From positions 27,336,836 to 27,400,835 of the forward strand of contig OX438748.1 of the NCBI GenBank assembly GCA_949316235.1: a DNA stretch of 64,000 nucleotides, given 5' to 3'. Source of the stretch: Oegoconia quadripuncta. Lineage: Eukaryota; Arthropoda; Insecta; Lepidoptera; Autostichidae. The position numbers and the translations under genes are program-made. Below, one piece after another: positions 1 through 11,032 of this stretch. The notes under the pieces were generated by a model, which saw nothing but the letters and a program-made list of their open reading frames with translations, was not told the origin of the DNA and searched no databases. Position 1 is the stretch's first letter. The number at the start of each line of letters is the position of its first letter.

Positions 1-265
1 AAGGTTGAATGGTTTTTTGTGACAACAACGCCCAGTGATTGGTTCTGAATACAGAACCAGTCTGCGTTCAAATGTTATATGCATGTCATTCACTAGACAT
101 GAAACGCAATGATCACTAAGTCCTCCTCGCAATTTTTCCGTTAACTCTAATATCTATAGACTTGCACGTTTCAATGGCGATGGGCTCACTCCCTGACACG
201 TATCACTTCGAACACACACACACTTTTTTATGGTCCATTTAATCATTTTCTCAATCTTCTTTAAT

Positions 266-598
266 TTAAGAGCTATGCTCTTGTCGGTGGAGTAACGACC
301 ACGTCTCTCTACTTTCCGCCCTCGTTTTAACCTCTTGGTACGACACGACATTCACCTTTTCTTTCACTTGGTCAAAGTAATTACGCCTAGGTCTTCCCCT
401 TCCCCTCTTTCCTCCAATCTTTCCCTCAATTATGTTCTTCAAAAAAATATCGTGTCGTATCAAGTGACGTATCATCTTTCCTCTTCGGTTCTCAACTGTG
501 GCTAACAGGCATCTCTTCTCCTTTACCATCACTAACACCCCTTCATTTGTTCTCTTCTCGGTCCAGCTTATTCCTTCCATTCGTCTCCAGCACCACAT
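266..598 (-). pseudogene. RTE-type LINE reverse transcriptase C-terminus, fragment
   Basis: An open 110-residue stretch reads like the C-terminal end of RTE/BovB-type LINE polyproteins. It begins WCWRRMEGISWTE, has ENRRGKMIRHLIRHD in the middle and a basic GKRGRGRPRRNYFDQ block, and ends RETWSLLHRQEHSS before a stop. The reverse transcriptase core and endonuclease are absent, so this is a 5'-truncated copy, the usual product of incomplete target-primed reverse transcription. Downstream on the same strand (about 265 to 150) the sequence resembles, in antisense, the repeat seen at 4205-4345, which I take as the 3' untranslated part of the same element. No host gene is implied. Confidence 0.75.
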
Positions 599-731
599 CT
601 CGATTGCTTCTAACCTTTCTCAATTTTCTCAATAACAACTAAATTTTTATAAAATTAAAAGAAACTGTCTCCTCGAGGTGGCATAGTGCCCAACAAGCAA
701 GCAGCGTTTACGCGCTGAATAGTGAGACTTA

Positions 732-848
732 GGGCCGTATTAATAATTGAGATCGCTTCTTATCAATACTATTCTTTTTTTATGCTGTTTTAATATGCAA
801 TAGATTCTCAAGCGACAACTTAAAGTCATCTCCATCTTAAGAACGGTT
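732..848 (+). mobile_element. MITE-P, one-ended copy
   Basis: It starts GGGCCGTATTAATAA directly after TTA (729-731) and runs to AAGAACGGTTT. It matches the left part of the element at 15687-16156 (shared CTGTTTTAATATGCAA, CTCAAGCG and GAACGGTTT). The right terminal repeat is missing. Confidence 0.55.
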
Positions 849-1109
849 TATCTATGTGTTAGTTTACCTAAGAGCCCCAAGCCAACTTTGCCTAAGCCAA
901 CCGGTACGATCATATATATCGGGCTATAACCTCCTTGGAGGTCTTGGTACTTCCGCGCTATTGAATGCCAAAATTCTTATGTTCGGGATATTATTACATT
1001 TGTAGATATTTCTGTATTTCTGTGGGCTGCCTTTTACGTTGTGTCGTATGCAAACCTCCCGCGATTATTTAAAAAAAAATGGCTTTTTCATCTGTGTAAA
1101 TTTTTTTTT

Positions 1110-1144
1110 ATTTTTTTTTTTATGCACGACGGGTTCGTACTTGA
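1110..1144 (-). mobile_element. SINE-A tail fragment
   Basis: A T-run followed by TATGCACGACGGGTTCGTAC and TTGAC is the antisense of the SINE-A 3' end. The similarity stops where the mariner-derived sequence begins. Confidence 0.6.
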
Positions 1145-2279
1145 CTTTAGAATTTAGAATTCGAAAACAAAAGAATGTTTTTTGATTAGTGAATTGTTTT
1201 ATTGTAGCGTTTGTTCAAAGGTGACAAGTCGGTTGTAAAAATGGAAATATCAAAGGAAAATATGCGTGCGATAATTTTCTACAGCTTTCAAAGGGGAATA
1301 ACGTGACTTCAGTACTTTGAAGAGATCACTTCTGTGTTTAGTGATGCAGCAACTGTAGAACGCTGGCATTTAGGATTCCAACGTGGGCTCTCTAGCCTCA
1401 GTGACAAGCCACGTGAAGGTCGTCCAAAAACCGCCATGACGCAAGAAAATGTCGACGCCGTGCGGCAGCTAATCGTCGAAGATCGTCATGTAACATACCG
1501 TGAAATAGAGGCATCCGTGGGCATTTCAATGACTACTATCCAAAAAATCCTGCACAAAGAACTTGGCGTAAGAAAGTTCATTTCTCATTGGATACCACAT
1601 TCGCTTAGCGACGACCAAAAAACAGCCCGTGTTAGATGGTGTCTCAAAACTCTACAAGGGTTCAACCCAAGAGAGTCAAAACACGTTTATGATATGTTTA
1701 GTGGTGACGACTTTTGGATATATGCTTACGATCCAGATTCCAAACAGCAGTCAACTGTCTGGGTCTTCAAAGACGAGCCAAAACCAACCAAAGTCGTACG
1801 CTCACGAAGCACTTAAAAAAAATGATTACCTCGTTTGTAGCAAAGAGTGATCACTTGGTCACTATTGTACTAGAAGATCGCAAGACGGTTAACGCTGACT
1901 GGTATACCACTGTTTGTTTGCAACAAGTCATTACAGAGTTTCGAAAAAATTGCACAAGACGTCGTATGATACTGCACCATGCTAATGCAAGTTCGCACAC
2001 CGCCCGCCAAACGAAGATGTTTTTGAGCACCCAAAATGTCGAAATTGTAGATCAGATAACCTTACAGCCCTGACTTTAGCCCTAACGATTTTTATACGTT
2101 CCCCAAAACTAAGCAAAGTCTTCGTGGTTAACGTTTCAGCTCACCCGAAGCAGCTGTTGACGCATACAAATCGGCCATTTTGACTACCCCCACTTCGGAG
2201 TGGAATAAATGTTTTAAAAACTGGTTCGAACTCATGCAAAAGTGTATTAAATATCGCGGAGAATTCTTTGTAAAACAAT
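1145..2279 (+). mobile_element. mariner-family DNA transposon, decayed
   Basis: This block holds the transposase remnant described separately, with about 95 bases of 5' leader. Terminal inverted repeats and a TA duplication could not be located with confidence. Its left side abuts a SINE-A tail fragment and its right side runs into the T-rich tail of an antisense SINE-A copy, so its ends are probably overwritten or truncated. Confidence 0.7.
1241..2264 (+). pseudogene. mariner transposase pseudogene
   Basis: The reading frame from ATG at 1241 (MEISKENMRAII) runs into an in-frame TGA at 1304 and continues as the N-terminal helix-turn-helix region (TVERWHLGFQRG, REGRPKTAMTQENV, HVTYREIEASVGIS). 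The catalytic domain follows: GDDFWIYAYDP carries the first Asp. A frameshift falls near the A-run at about 1815. At the second catalytic position the copy reads ILHHANASSHT, where the family has Asp, so Asp is replaced by Ala. A second frameshift lies near 2045-2055. The third catalytic region PYSPDFSPNDF is intact, then an in-frame TAA sits after LRG. The protein ends near EWNKCFKNWFELMQKC. The copy is inactive: two stops, two frameshifts and a lost catalytic residue. Confidence 0.88.
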
Positions 2280-2611
2280 TTTTTTATATATACAACGGGT
2301 TAACACTTGACCTCAATCACACCTGATGTTATGTGAAGATGAGGCCGAAGGTGGTAGTGTACTGACCCGGAAACCCCATCTTATTTGGGGGACTGGCTAT
2401 CTTATATCTGACAACCGGAACACAACAATGCTATTAACATTGCTGTTTGGCGGCAGATTTAGATTTATGATGGTGGTAGCTAGCCAGGCGGACATTTAAT
2501 ATGCCCTACCACCAACCAAACCGAGTACTAAATATGTACCCCGCTGGGGATCGAACCCGCGACCTCCGAAACGTAAACCCAATGTTGTTTACATTGAGCC
2601 ACGGAGGCGGT
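2280..2611 (-). mobile_element. SINE-A, near full length
   Basis: This is a reference copy for the family. In its own 5'-3' sense it has a tRNA-like head (GCCTCCGTGGCTCAATGTAA; B-box-like GGGTTCGATCCCC), a unique body (GGTTGGTGGTAGGGCAT, CTAGCTACCACCATC, GTTCCGGTTGTCAGA), a tail (CATCAGGTGTGATTGAGGTC) and a terminal A-run. The head looks closest to a tRNA-Arg-type gene, tentatively. About 330 bp, transcribed by RNA polymerase III if active and non-coding. Confidence 0.85.
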
Positions 2612-3199
2612 TAAAAACATATTGAAAAATAATAAATGATAATAATCTATTAGATTGTCTATACTTATTTCAAACAACACAACTTAAAAGGCGGCTATAT
2701 CTCTTCGTCGTTGTTGCGTGCCGCCCCGGCATGCACCAATCAGGGAAACCCCGATTGGGCCGCAGACAGTAAATCTGGCAAAGCCGAATACGCGCGTGTC
2801 GGTATCGTCAATTCCCTATTATAGGTATTTGGTATATATAATTTAAAGATACCCAATTATCGTAATCCAGGGAGAATGTCGATATTTTAAATATATCGAT
2901 TACAGTCTCTGGACATCCCTATTCGGGATAAAGCTAGTGACGTCATGTATGTATACTATTACATAATAGCCGAACACTCACCTTAAATATATTATTCTGA
3001 TCTGATTTCATCGTAAATATATTGAGTATACCAGCAATATTTAAACGCCTTTGCGTACCTATTCAATGATATTACGTCTGATATGTGTTCTGGGAACTGA
3101 GCATTGTCTAATATGCAATTGAACTTCCTCATTACACGTAAATAATTTTCTGTTTCATCAGTATCAAACATAGAGAGAATTAAATATGTTGTTTTGTCA
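2612..3199. other. no gene seen
   Basis: Unassigned sequence. A small hairpin (CCAATCAGGG with its complement, 2736-2758) sits in a GC-richer patch at 2690-2790. Confidence 0.5.
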
Positions 3200-3265
3200 C
3201 TTCAATATACCTACACATATTGAAGCAAAATCGATGTAAGAAACACTTCTTACATCGATTTTGCT
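3200..3265. repeat. two adjacent hairpins, one with a perfect 19-bp stem
   Basis: Arms 3224-3242 and 3247-3265 are exact reverse complements (AGCAAAATCGATGTAAGAA) around the loop ACAC. Immediately upstream, CTTCAATAT and ATATTGAAG (about 3200-3225) form a second stem. Confidence 0.9.
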
Positions 3266-3487
3266 GCGATATTGGTGGTTTGTTTTTTGCCACAAAGTGA
3301 ATACTGAGGTAATCTCTACTCGCTGACACTAGCGGACATAAGAACTTCATAAACAGATGTTTAAACACAAAATTGTCTAAAAAAATATCCACGGTGTATA
3401 TAAAAAACATCGCGATTGATTTAGGACGGAGTCAGAGGCCACTTTCATAATTATAGCCCAATAACACCAATTAGTAGACACGAATGT

Positions 3488-3670
3488 TATCTAAATCTGC
3501 CGCCAAGCAGCAATGTTAATAGCATTGTTGTGTTCCGGTTGTCAGAGATAAGATAGCCAGTCTTATGTGTTGGGGTCTCCGGGTCAGTACGCTTCCACTT
3601 TCGAATTCATCTTCACTTAACATCAGGTGTGATTGAGGTCAAGTACCAACCTGTTATGCATAAAAAAAAA
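3488..3670 (+). mobile_element. SINE-A, 5'-truncated
   Basis: The copy starts in the body (TTATCTAAATCTGCCGCC) and runs through CATCAGGTGTGATTGAGGTC to an A-run. The tRNA-like head is absent, as expected for incomplete reverse transcription. Confidence 0.85.
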
Positions 3671-3934
3671 TGTTGTTTTTGATTTTTAGTAATTTTGAAA
3701 GTTTGCAGGACACCGTGTAGTCAGAGTTTGTTTTTAAAGTCATGACGTTTAGTAAATTTTAATTGCAGAAAATTATAATGATTTAAATGGTTAAAAAAAT
3801 GACAAAAACATAGGTAAAATAAAGAACTACAAGCATATATTTTATTTTATTTTTTTAACATATGCAGTTATCAAAAAAAATTACTTTAACCCGACTATTA
3901 TGTGTACAGACATGTACAAATGAAGAAGACACAT

Positions 3935-4345
3935 AATGTCACGACCTTTATTACAAATGGGTTGGTCAGAGATATCCCAAACTAAACCGTTTGGGTATTC
4001 CAAATATTTTTTTTTTATGCACAACGGGTTTTTGTACTCGACCTCAATCACACCTTATGTTAAGTGATGATGAGGTCGAAGGTGGATGCGTACTGACCCG
4101 TAAACCCCAACACATTTGGGGGACTGGCTATCTTATCTCTGACAACCGGAACACAACAATGCTATTTACTGCTTGAAACAACATTCATGATTCACCTTTC
4201 ACAATAGGTATACAGAAATGGACACGTGAGCCCATCGCCTTTAAAACGTGCAAGCCTATAGATATTTTTTGGTGGAAATTCCATTTGTCGCCTTTTACGA
4301 CACCCACCACGGGAAGAGCTGGGTTTCTAGTCTTTGGAAACCACA
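3935..4345 (+). mobile_element. RTE 3'-region repeat (F), split by a SINE
   Basis: The left part (3935-4006, with AGAGATATCCCAAAC) and the right part (4175-4345, with ATAGATATTTTTTGGTGGAA and GTCGCCTTTTACGACACCCA) both match the repeat at 63100-63330. Antisense similarity to the flank of the RTE fragment near 150-265 suggests this is the 3' end of that LINE. Confidence 0.5.
4007..4174 (-). mobile_element. SINE-A, 5'-truncated, inside repeat F
   Basis: T-run, tail and half of the body (CTGGCTATCTTATCTCTGAC) are present and the head is missing. It interrupts the F repeat, so it is the younger insertion. Confidence 0.8.
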
Positions 4346-4348
4346 ATG

Positions 4349-4669
4349 TTTTTTTTTTATGCACAACGGGTTAGCACTTGACCTCAATCACACCTGATGT
4401 TAAGTGAAGATGAGGCCGAAGGTGGAAGCGTACTGACCCGTAAACCCCAACACATTTGGGGGACTGGCTATCTTATCTCTGACAACCGGAACACAACAAT
4501 ACTATTAACATTGCTGTTTGGCGGCAGATTTAGATAAGATGGTGGTAGCTAGCCAGGCGGACATTTAAAATGCCCTACCACCAAATAAACATGTACCCCG
4601 TTGGGGATCGAACCCGCGACCTCCGATTCGTAAACCCTATGTTGTTTACATTGAGCCACGGAGGCGGTT
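4349..4669 (-). mobile_element. SINE-A, near full length
   Basis: It runs from T-run to head (GAGCCACGGAGGCGG) with a B-box-like region antisense at GGGGATCGAACCCGC. A small deletion sits between the head and the CCTACCACCAA block. Confidence 0.85.
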
Positions 4670-5299
4670 TAAAAACGGCACTAATCAGGATTTTAATAAG
4701 ATTTTATTACTTTTTATATTAATTTTCCCTGTAATTTCCTATACAAGCAGATTTTATTTCCTATCTTGCATCTAAAGCATTTGGCACGAGTGATATCCTG
4801 ACGTACTCGCTCCGTGTAGAACATGCTTAAGAGCATCAGATACGTTACCCATTTGCCAAATTGCTTACACCAGTTTAAACCGTGTCTACATTTCCTTTCA
4901 TTACCGTATACATTGTATTTCACACACATAAACTCAAGTTGGGAGCTGACAATGTATTAAATAATAAAATTTGATAGCTACATAACCCGTTCAGACTTCG
5001 ACCACGGAATTGGGCTCATGTCACTTTTAGTGCTTGCAATTTGGTTTTCTGAAATATGAGACGTGTTGTAAAATGTGATACTCGTTGGTTGACGAGATAG
5101 AATGGGTTTGAACAATGTTTATGTATTGATGAATACTCTTCTTCTATATTTAGGAGATGGAAGATCAGGCACATTCTGAATGAAGGTTAAATTGCTATCT
5201 GTCCACTTTGTCTCTAGCTTTTGTATGCAGGTTAGATTGCATGAATGAAAAAAATTACAAGCGGGTAAATTAAAATCTTTTCTAGCTTCATGGTTAAAT
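4670..5299. other. no gene seen
   Basis: AT-rich; no repeat or coding signature recognised. Confidence 0.5.
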
Positions 5300-5690
5300 T
5301 ATTGGGTCTTTACCTATGAAATTGGAGTTTTTTTTCTTCGTTAATAATATGTACCAATTTCTGCGATTTTCAAAGCTATATCCAATTTTGTTTTTTATTT
5401 GGAAAATGGAATATTATTTCAAGGTTTCACATTGAACTTTGAACAGAGCTCTTTTCATGTGCTTCCCATAATCATTTCTTAGATTCGCTGAAACTTTTAT
5501 AAAGCGGTTACTTTTAAAAATTAACGCTGTCTATACTTAACTTAATATTATCCGATAATACACACAAAGTTTAACTAAATTTGAATTTGCCGTTCCCAAA
5601 AAAAAAAAACAAAAATGTGTGTATGGAGAAAATAGTCTTAATGAAATTCTTCATACAAAACGCCAATTTCATAGGTAAGGACCTAATATA
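5300..5690 (+). mobile_element. MITE-C, full length
   Basis: The ends are inverted repeats: TATTGGGTCTTTACCTATGA on the left, and the right end reads TATTAGGTCCTTACCTATGA in reverse complement. The non-coding interior (AGAGCTCTTTTCATGTGC, AACGCTGTCTATACTTAAC, TTTGCCGTTCCC) is shared with copies at 24.7, 43.4 and 50.3 kb. It is probably a nonautonomous DNA transposon; its superfamily is unclear because the target duplication is ambiguous (TA or TTA). Confidence 0.75.
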
Positions 5691-5735
5691 TAAAGAAAAG
5701 AAATATATACCTGCATATGTAAATTCACGCCTGTT

Positions 5736-6090
5736 TCTCGTAGGGGTAGGCAGAGGTCACAGACTTTCACTTGTTATGATCCTGCCACACCTCGTTCGCT
5801 TCATTCACTCTCATAATGTTGTTCTTACATGCTCGTCGGTTTAGAGTAACCTTGGCTTGGCCTTTCTTTAAGACGTCCTCGAATTCATCATGGTAAATTC
5901 GCCTGGTCTTACTCTACCAGCACTACCACCCGCAATCGCTTCGTATATCTCTTTCGTTAGTCTTCTTTCAGTGAGACAGGGGATCAGCGCATCGCCGTTG
6001 AAACATGAAATTACATAGATGTTGTTTGGTTGAAAACCCCTTAGTCGCCTTATGCGGTACCCGCGGGAAGAAGTGGTTTGGTTTTATTCT
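5736..6090 (+). mobile_element. RTE 3'-region repeat (F), divergent copy
   Basis: The end (GCATCGCCGTTGAAACATGA, then CTTAGTCGCC and ACCCGCGGGAAGAAG) aligns with repeat F at 4225-4335. The upstream part (GTAGGGGTAGGCAGAGGTCA) also looks LINE-derived. Confidence 0.4.
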
Positions 6091-7369
6091 TTTTATGTGC
6101 CAAAGCCACACGTCACGGTTAAAAATATAAACTTAAGATACAATCGCGACAAGGATTTCTCTAAAGGAAACAACCCAAACGCAACAATAAGCAATCGGTC
6201 GCTTCCTGCAAGACTCCTAAACAAATTTAAAAATTCACCGATTTCCGCTGCATTGGGGCGGAAAAATTGGGCGGCAGTCGAGATACTCGGAAAGCGCCAG
6301 ATATCTTTTATTTCCGCATTCTGCCATCTAATTCATTTAATTTCGATGTACGGTACTGCTGGCTCCTGGAGTCGCATGTAAGTTCGTGACTTGAGTACTG
6401 ATATAGGTATTGTAAGGTTGTATATTTCTAGTTGGATCTTGTTCAGTTTCATAGTATTGTCGCGAATTTTTTTTTTTTTTAATTTTAATAAATTGTATTT
6501 ACAATGAAAATATGTGGAAAGATACATTAGTTCTTTTGTAAGTCGAGGATAAGGAAAGAAGAATTTAAAAGGAGAAATATATTTTAAGTCATCTTTTTTG
6601 TGTATTGTCAACAAATACAGATTCTTTGGTATCTAGTTATTTAATTTGTAAAGCCGCTTCGACACGTGGTCACTCGCGACCCGAGCACCACCCAGTCTCT
6701 ACTTTAAAAATAAAGCTAGTAACAAAAGTGCACAAGTTGACTTTATTCAACTAAGTGACCACGTATTCGTATTTTGCACTCTTCTCTAAGAGGTTTTGTA
6801 TGTTTGAGTTGAGATGGTATAGAGAAGAGTGTCATGAAATGCTAACATAGTAATTAATACGAAGAAAAGCGGTGAAGTGCCAGTTTAGCCTTGAGCTATG
6901 AGGGGTTTCGTACTTAACATCACTGTTGACAAACTTTTTAAATCAACATCCTTAAATAAATGTTTTATTATTTAGACAATCTAATGACATTAACCACAAA
7001 TATAAGTTCGTCATTATAATAATTCCACACGGGATTTGAAATTAATGAGTTTCGTACTAATTCCTTCACTTTTGTCACAAGACCTTCGTGCCAAATTTCA
7101 ATATTGTAGGGCATCAGGATGTGCCCTATAGGTTTGATGATCCATCAACCAAATACATACTACACAGGTGAGGTGATACAATAGAGTGATGTTACAGGCA
7201 GAAGTAAAAGAACTCTGTGTTCTGTCAATTGGCATACAAAACAGTTTTTCTACATTCCAATTACTAAAGTAATACACCAAAAATGGAAAAGTTGTTTTAA
7301 AAGCCTATGTCTGATTATATTAAAGAAAAACAATTACGTTTAATGAAATACGTATAAAATAGAATATAG
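6091..7369. other. no gene; two hairpins
   Basis: Arms ACGTGGTCACT (6664-6674) and its complement (6754-6764), then CACTCTTCTCTA (6777-6788) and its complement (6820-6831), form two consecutive stems. Nothing else was recognised. Confidence 0.55.
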
Positions 7370-7553
7370 GTTTGTGTGATGAATACGGACATGTGTACCC
7401 GAGTTATGGATGTTTTCGTTTATAATAAGTATTTATTTACAAAAAATGTATATAATAATCAACTATCTGGTAGCCACAACACAAGCCTATAGTTGCTTAC
7501 TGTGGAACTAGATGGCGCTGTGTATATGTCCAAGGACATTTATTTATTTAATA
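7370..7553 (+). mobile_element. SINE-B, 5'-truncated
   Basis: Body and tail of the second SINE family: GTGTGATGAATACGGACATG, CGAGTTATGGATGTTTTC, TGGAACTAGATGGCGCTGTG, ending in ATTTATTTATTTA. The tRNA-like head is missing. Confidence 0.8.
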
Positions 7554-7616
7554 GCCACCAGTCCAACCTGTTGATATCAATATAATTAAAGAAAATGTCA
7601 CGATTAATTTATATAA

Positions 7617-7805
7617 TCCCAACTAAACCCAACTAATATTATAAATGCGAAAGTTTGGGTTGATGTATGGGTAGATTTGTTTGAAATTGGTTGGAGGACA
7701 GGTCTTAAGGCTCCTTTTATCCCAGGAAAAAACCTAGGGAAGGCATTATTAGTGGGATTGCTTTTGTGAGATAGAGTGATGCATGTGTTTGTTGAAGTTT
7801 TTTGC
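7617..7805 (+). mobile_element. Helitron-like element, 5' part
   Basis: It begins TCCCAACTAAACCCAACTAA and then TATTATAAATGCGAAAGTTT. The characteristic 3' end (GAAGTCGCGGG...CTAG) is absent, so the copy is 3'-deleted. Confidence 0.65.
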
Positions 7806-8095
7806 TAATGATGATGATGACGGTGGTGATGATATCCCAATACTATAATCTGTAGGTCTTTTAGTATGGACATACCGTTTTGAAAACCGTATCGTTTTAG
7901 TGCGTTACACAAAAAAAATACAGCAATTATGAGGCTGCACCTCAGTTATCGGTATTTATTTCAACTTCTTCTTCTTAGCGAGTTGACGGCAAATATCAAA
8001 TTTTTAGGACCAATAACTATGAGACCACATACAAAAAAAAATATAATCACGAAAAAAACATCTGTTCTAAAAAGTTGAATGAACCCGGTGGAAAG

Positions 8096-8236
8096 TCGGT
8101 TTTTTTTTATTTATGGTTGACTGGATACGCGTTTGACCACAATCTCACCTGATGGGAAGTGACGATGTGACCGAAGATGAAGCACGCGATCTCAGCAGAT
8201 GCCCATTCACCCTGCTCTTAAAGATCGCATTTTCGG
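8096..8236 (-). mobile_element. LINE-J 3' end only
   Basis: Antisense of the LINE-J tail (CACAATCTCACCTGATGGGA, GTGACGATGTGACCGAAGAT) beginning with a T-run. It is a short 5'-truncated retrocopy of the family at 36.4 and 38.8 kb. Confidence 0.7.
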
Positions 8237-8343
8237 ATCGGTATTTTGGATATGTCCTGTTTTTTCTTTTCGTCGTACGTCGTAACGTTCTTTAAATATC
8301 AGAAAATAGTTTTGCAATGTCCTGTAAATAGGAATTATAAAGT

Positions 8344-8520
8344 GATATCAATGAAATGAAATGAAAATCATTTATTCATGTAGGCAATACAATATGCACT
8401 TATGAACGTCATTTGTTTTTTAAACTACCACTAGCTCGGAACGCGACCACTACTGAGAAGAGCTAGCGAGAAACTCAGAGGGTTTGTCTCTTTTCAATAA
8501 ATCATTTACAATCAAGAAAG
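8344..8520 (-). mobile_element. LINE 3' tail (CR1-group-like), antisense
   Basis: GAAATGAAAATCATTTATTC at the left edge reads in antisense as a polyadenylation-signal tail. The interior (GGAACGCGACCACTACTGAG, AAGAGCTAGCGAGAAACTCA) has the look of a lepidopteran LINE 3' untranslated region. No coding part is visible. Confidence 0.4.
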
Positions 8521-8922
8521 GTTACAACAATTTTATATATAGTGTAGAGGAGCCGTTTAATCCCATGGATTACTTTCATTAATATAGTCTGAAATTTTGT
8601 AATATCCCTTTTTACATCCATCCTGTATGTACATTAGATATCGACCTAACATAACTCATTTGCACCCTTGTAACTGACTTTCAAGCAACTTCAGATAAAC
8701 TAAACTCAGTTGACAACGTTGGAACTAACATGATCAAGGAGTCCCCACACGCCTTTCCGTCATACTCAGCTCAACAGGCTAGATGAGGACACTATCAATT
8801 GATTTATTATGTAAAACGTATAGGGCTCTTGGGACGCAGAAACTTGATAGTTCAGTGGATTATCTGGAGACCAGGTTTTGAAACGTTTAAAGGTCATTCA
8901 AGTTTGTTAATGTTTTTTGACA
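8521..8922. other. no gene seen
   Basis: No recognised feature. Confidence 0.5.
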
Positions 8923-9250
8923 TTTTTTTTTTCTGCACAACGGGTTAGCACTTGACCTCAATCTGATGTTAAGTGAAGATGAGGCCGAAGGTGGAAGCGT
9001 ATACTGACCCGGAAACCCCATCCTATTTGTGGAACTGGCTATCTTATCTCTGACAACCGGAACACAACAATGCTATTAATATTGCTGTTTGGCGGCAGAT
9101 TTAGATAAGATGGTGGTAGCTAGCCAGGCGGACATTTAAAATGCCCTACCACCAACAAAACCGAGTACTAATTATATACCCCGCTGGGGATCGAACCCGC
9201 GACCTCCGATTCGTAAACCCTATGTTGTTTACATTAAGCCACGGAGGCGG
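8923..9250 (-). mobile_element. SINE-A, near full length
   Basis: Complete from T-run to head, with a short deletion in the tail: CTCAATCTGATG lacks the CACACC seen elsewhere. Confidence 0.85.
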
Positions 9251-9992
9251 TCATTATCGTCATCATATATCAGAGAACAGAGAGAATGCAAAACTAGTTA
9301 TATGATATGCGGTAACACGGCTTTTAAGTTCCAATCAAGTACTGTCATTTGATCAAATATGCTTCTAGTATCGTTTAGGTACTGATACAAGCATTCATCA
9401 TCCGATATAAATTTTAGCGTGACCTGTCACCGCGGCTCTTACGTCATGTACTCGGACCTTTATCACGCCATCTGTTGCGTGTCGCCAACAACTGCGTCTA
9501 TCGACATTTTCCTAATTAGCGTTGGCGATGATGGGATGTCTTATATCGTAGTCTTACAATTTGATTGATGTGTGAACTAATCCTGAAGAGCTCGTTTCGT
9601 TTTCGATTAGCGAAGTTAAACAACATCTCTCGCTGTCAGTCCTCGGATGGGTAGTGACATTTTAATAAAGGTTCCTGTGCGGCCCAGTTGCTATCAATTT
9701 AAGACATTTTTAAGATCAAGTCTGGAAGAACACTGACTGTCAGGTGGCCACGTAGTCAAACACAAATTACGGTCTATACCCTCTCCCAGAGATAGGAAGC
9801 TGTGCACAAAGACTGGGCACGTGTAAGGCTGATGATGAAAGTGAATTAATTTCCAGTTTTCGTGGCTCCATCAGCCATCGTGGTATTTTGGATCAAACCT
9901 TGAGAGATGTGGGTAGTTTCATACTAATGAATAAACAATAACTACTCCACCCCCCTACATCTCTACCAAATTCCCATACGATCTTGGTTCAT
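9251..9992. other. no gene; faint LINE-type motif
   Basis: At 9733-9835 the order GACTGTCAGGTGGCCA, GAAGCTGTGC, CGTGTAAGGCTG is repeated at 53270-53375, so a shared, badly decayed retroelement 3' region is likely. Confidence 0.4.
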
Positions 9993-10118
9993 GACTGGCT
10001 ATCTTATCTCTGACAACCGGAACATAACAATGCTATTAACATTGTTGCTTGTCGGCAGATTTAGATAAGATCGTGGTAGATAGCCAGGCGGACATTTAAA
10101 ATGCCCTACCACCAACCT
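9993..10118 (-). mobile_element. SINE-A body fragment
   Basis: Only the middle of the body remains (CTGGCTATCTTATCTCTGAC to CCCTACCACCAACCT). Both tail and head are missing. Confidence 0.75.
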
Positions 10119-10850
10119 AAATCAACCAAAACCTTATGGGGCAGCAGTATGATCTATGAAGTTTGTTTATTCAAATTGAAATTGAAGATGTGAACTAAGA
10201 CCACTATTGCACTAACTCGTAATATCGTCTGTAATGAATACAACCTAAATTGATATTAATTACCTTATTCTGTTATTTAAGAAACCTACAATAAAGTTCC
10301 TTAATTATCCTCAGCAAAATTTTCTCTTTAAGGTCTGGTATAAAGCATAACCTTAAACTTTTCTACTCCGAAACAGGAGTCTTGTGTATTTTAATTAGAA
10401 CTCTCGTAAAGAGCGTATATGTCATGTCTTGAAATCTTAACAGTACACCTAATTGATCTTGTTCCATCCAGTATTCATAGCACAAAGCTGCTGTTTTGTC
10501 TTGAGGTTCTCCTAGACTTGTGAACAATACACAGTCAGGTCTATTTTTGTTAATGTTGATGAGACACAATGATTATTGCACTTCCCTAATGATAGCCTTT
10601 CCGTTCGTTTACTTTCTTATGTATGGAAATATAAAATCTGGAGTGATGAGCGCGAAATCATGCTAAACACCTAAAATTCAAAATCCATCCGGTGTTTTAT
10701 GGAGAAATTTCGTAAAATCCGATTTAGCATAGTCTGTGGTGTTTAAAAGAAAGCAGAGCTTCGAAGTATGTTTCCACATCATTGGATTTAGGGCCTGTTT
10801 GTATTTCATTATCTACACTCCAACCTTTACACTAGAACATTACTATATAT
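10119..10850. other. no gene seen
   Basis: No recognised repeat. Short open frames here lack any recognisable domain. Confidence 0.5.
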
Positions 10851-11032
10851 TTTCCTTAGATATACACACAGCGCCATCTAGTTCCACAGTAAGCAACTAT
10901 AGACTTGTGTTGTGGATACCAGATGGTTGATGTACTACATAAATACATTTTTTTTCGTAAATAAATACTTATTATAAATGAAACATTCATGTATAGTGGT
11001 CAGAATTGTTACTACACCAAACAGGTCTTTTA
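10851..11032 (-). mobile_element. SINE-B with internal deletion
   Basis: Tail and body (CAGCGCCATCTAGTTCCACA, ACCAGATGGTTGATG) are followed by part of the head (GTATAGTGGTCAGA). The CCATAACTCGGG segment between them is lost. Confidence 0.7.

Noticed and set aside
3224..3265. microRNA precursor
   Set aside because: A perfect 19-bp stem with a 4-nt loop is shorter and more perfect than usual animal precursors; no evidence of expression is available.
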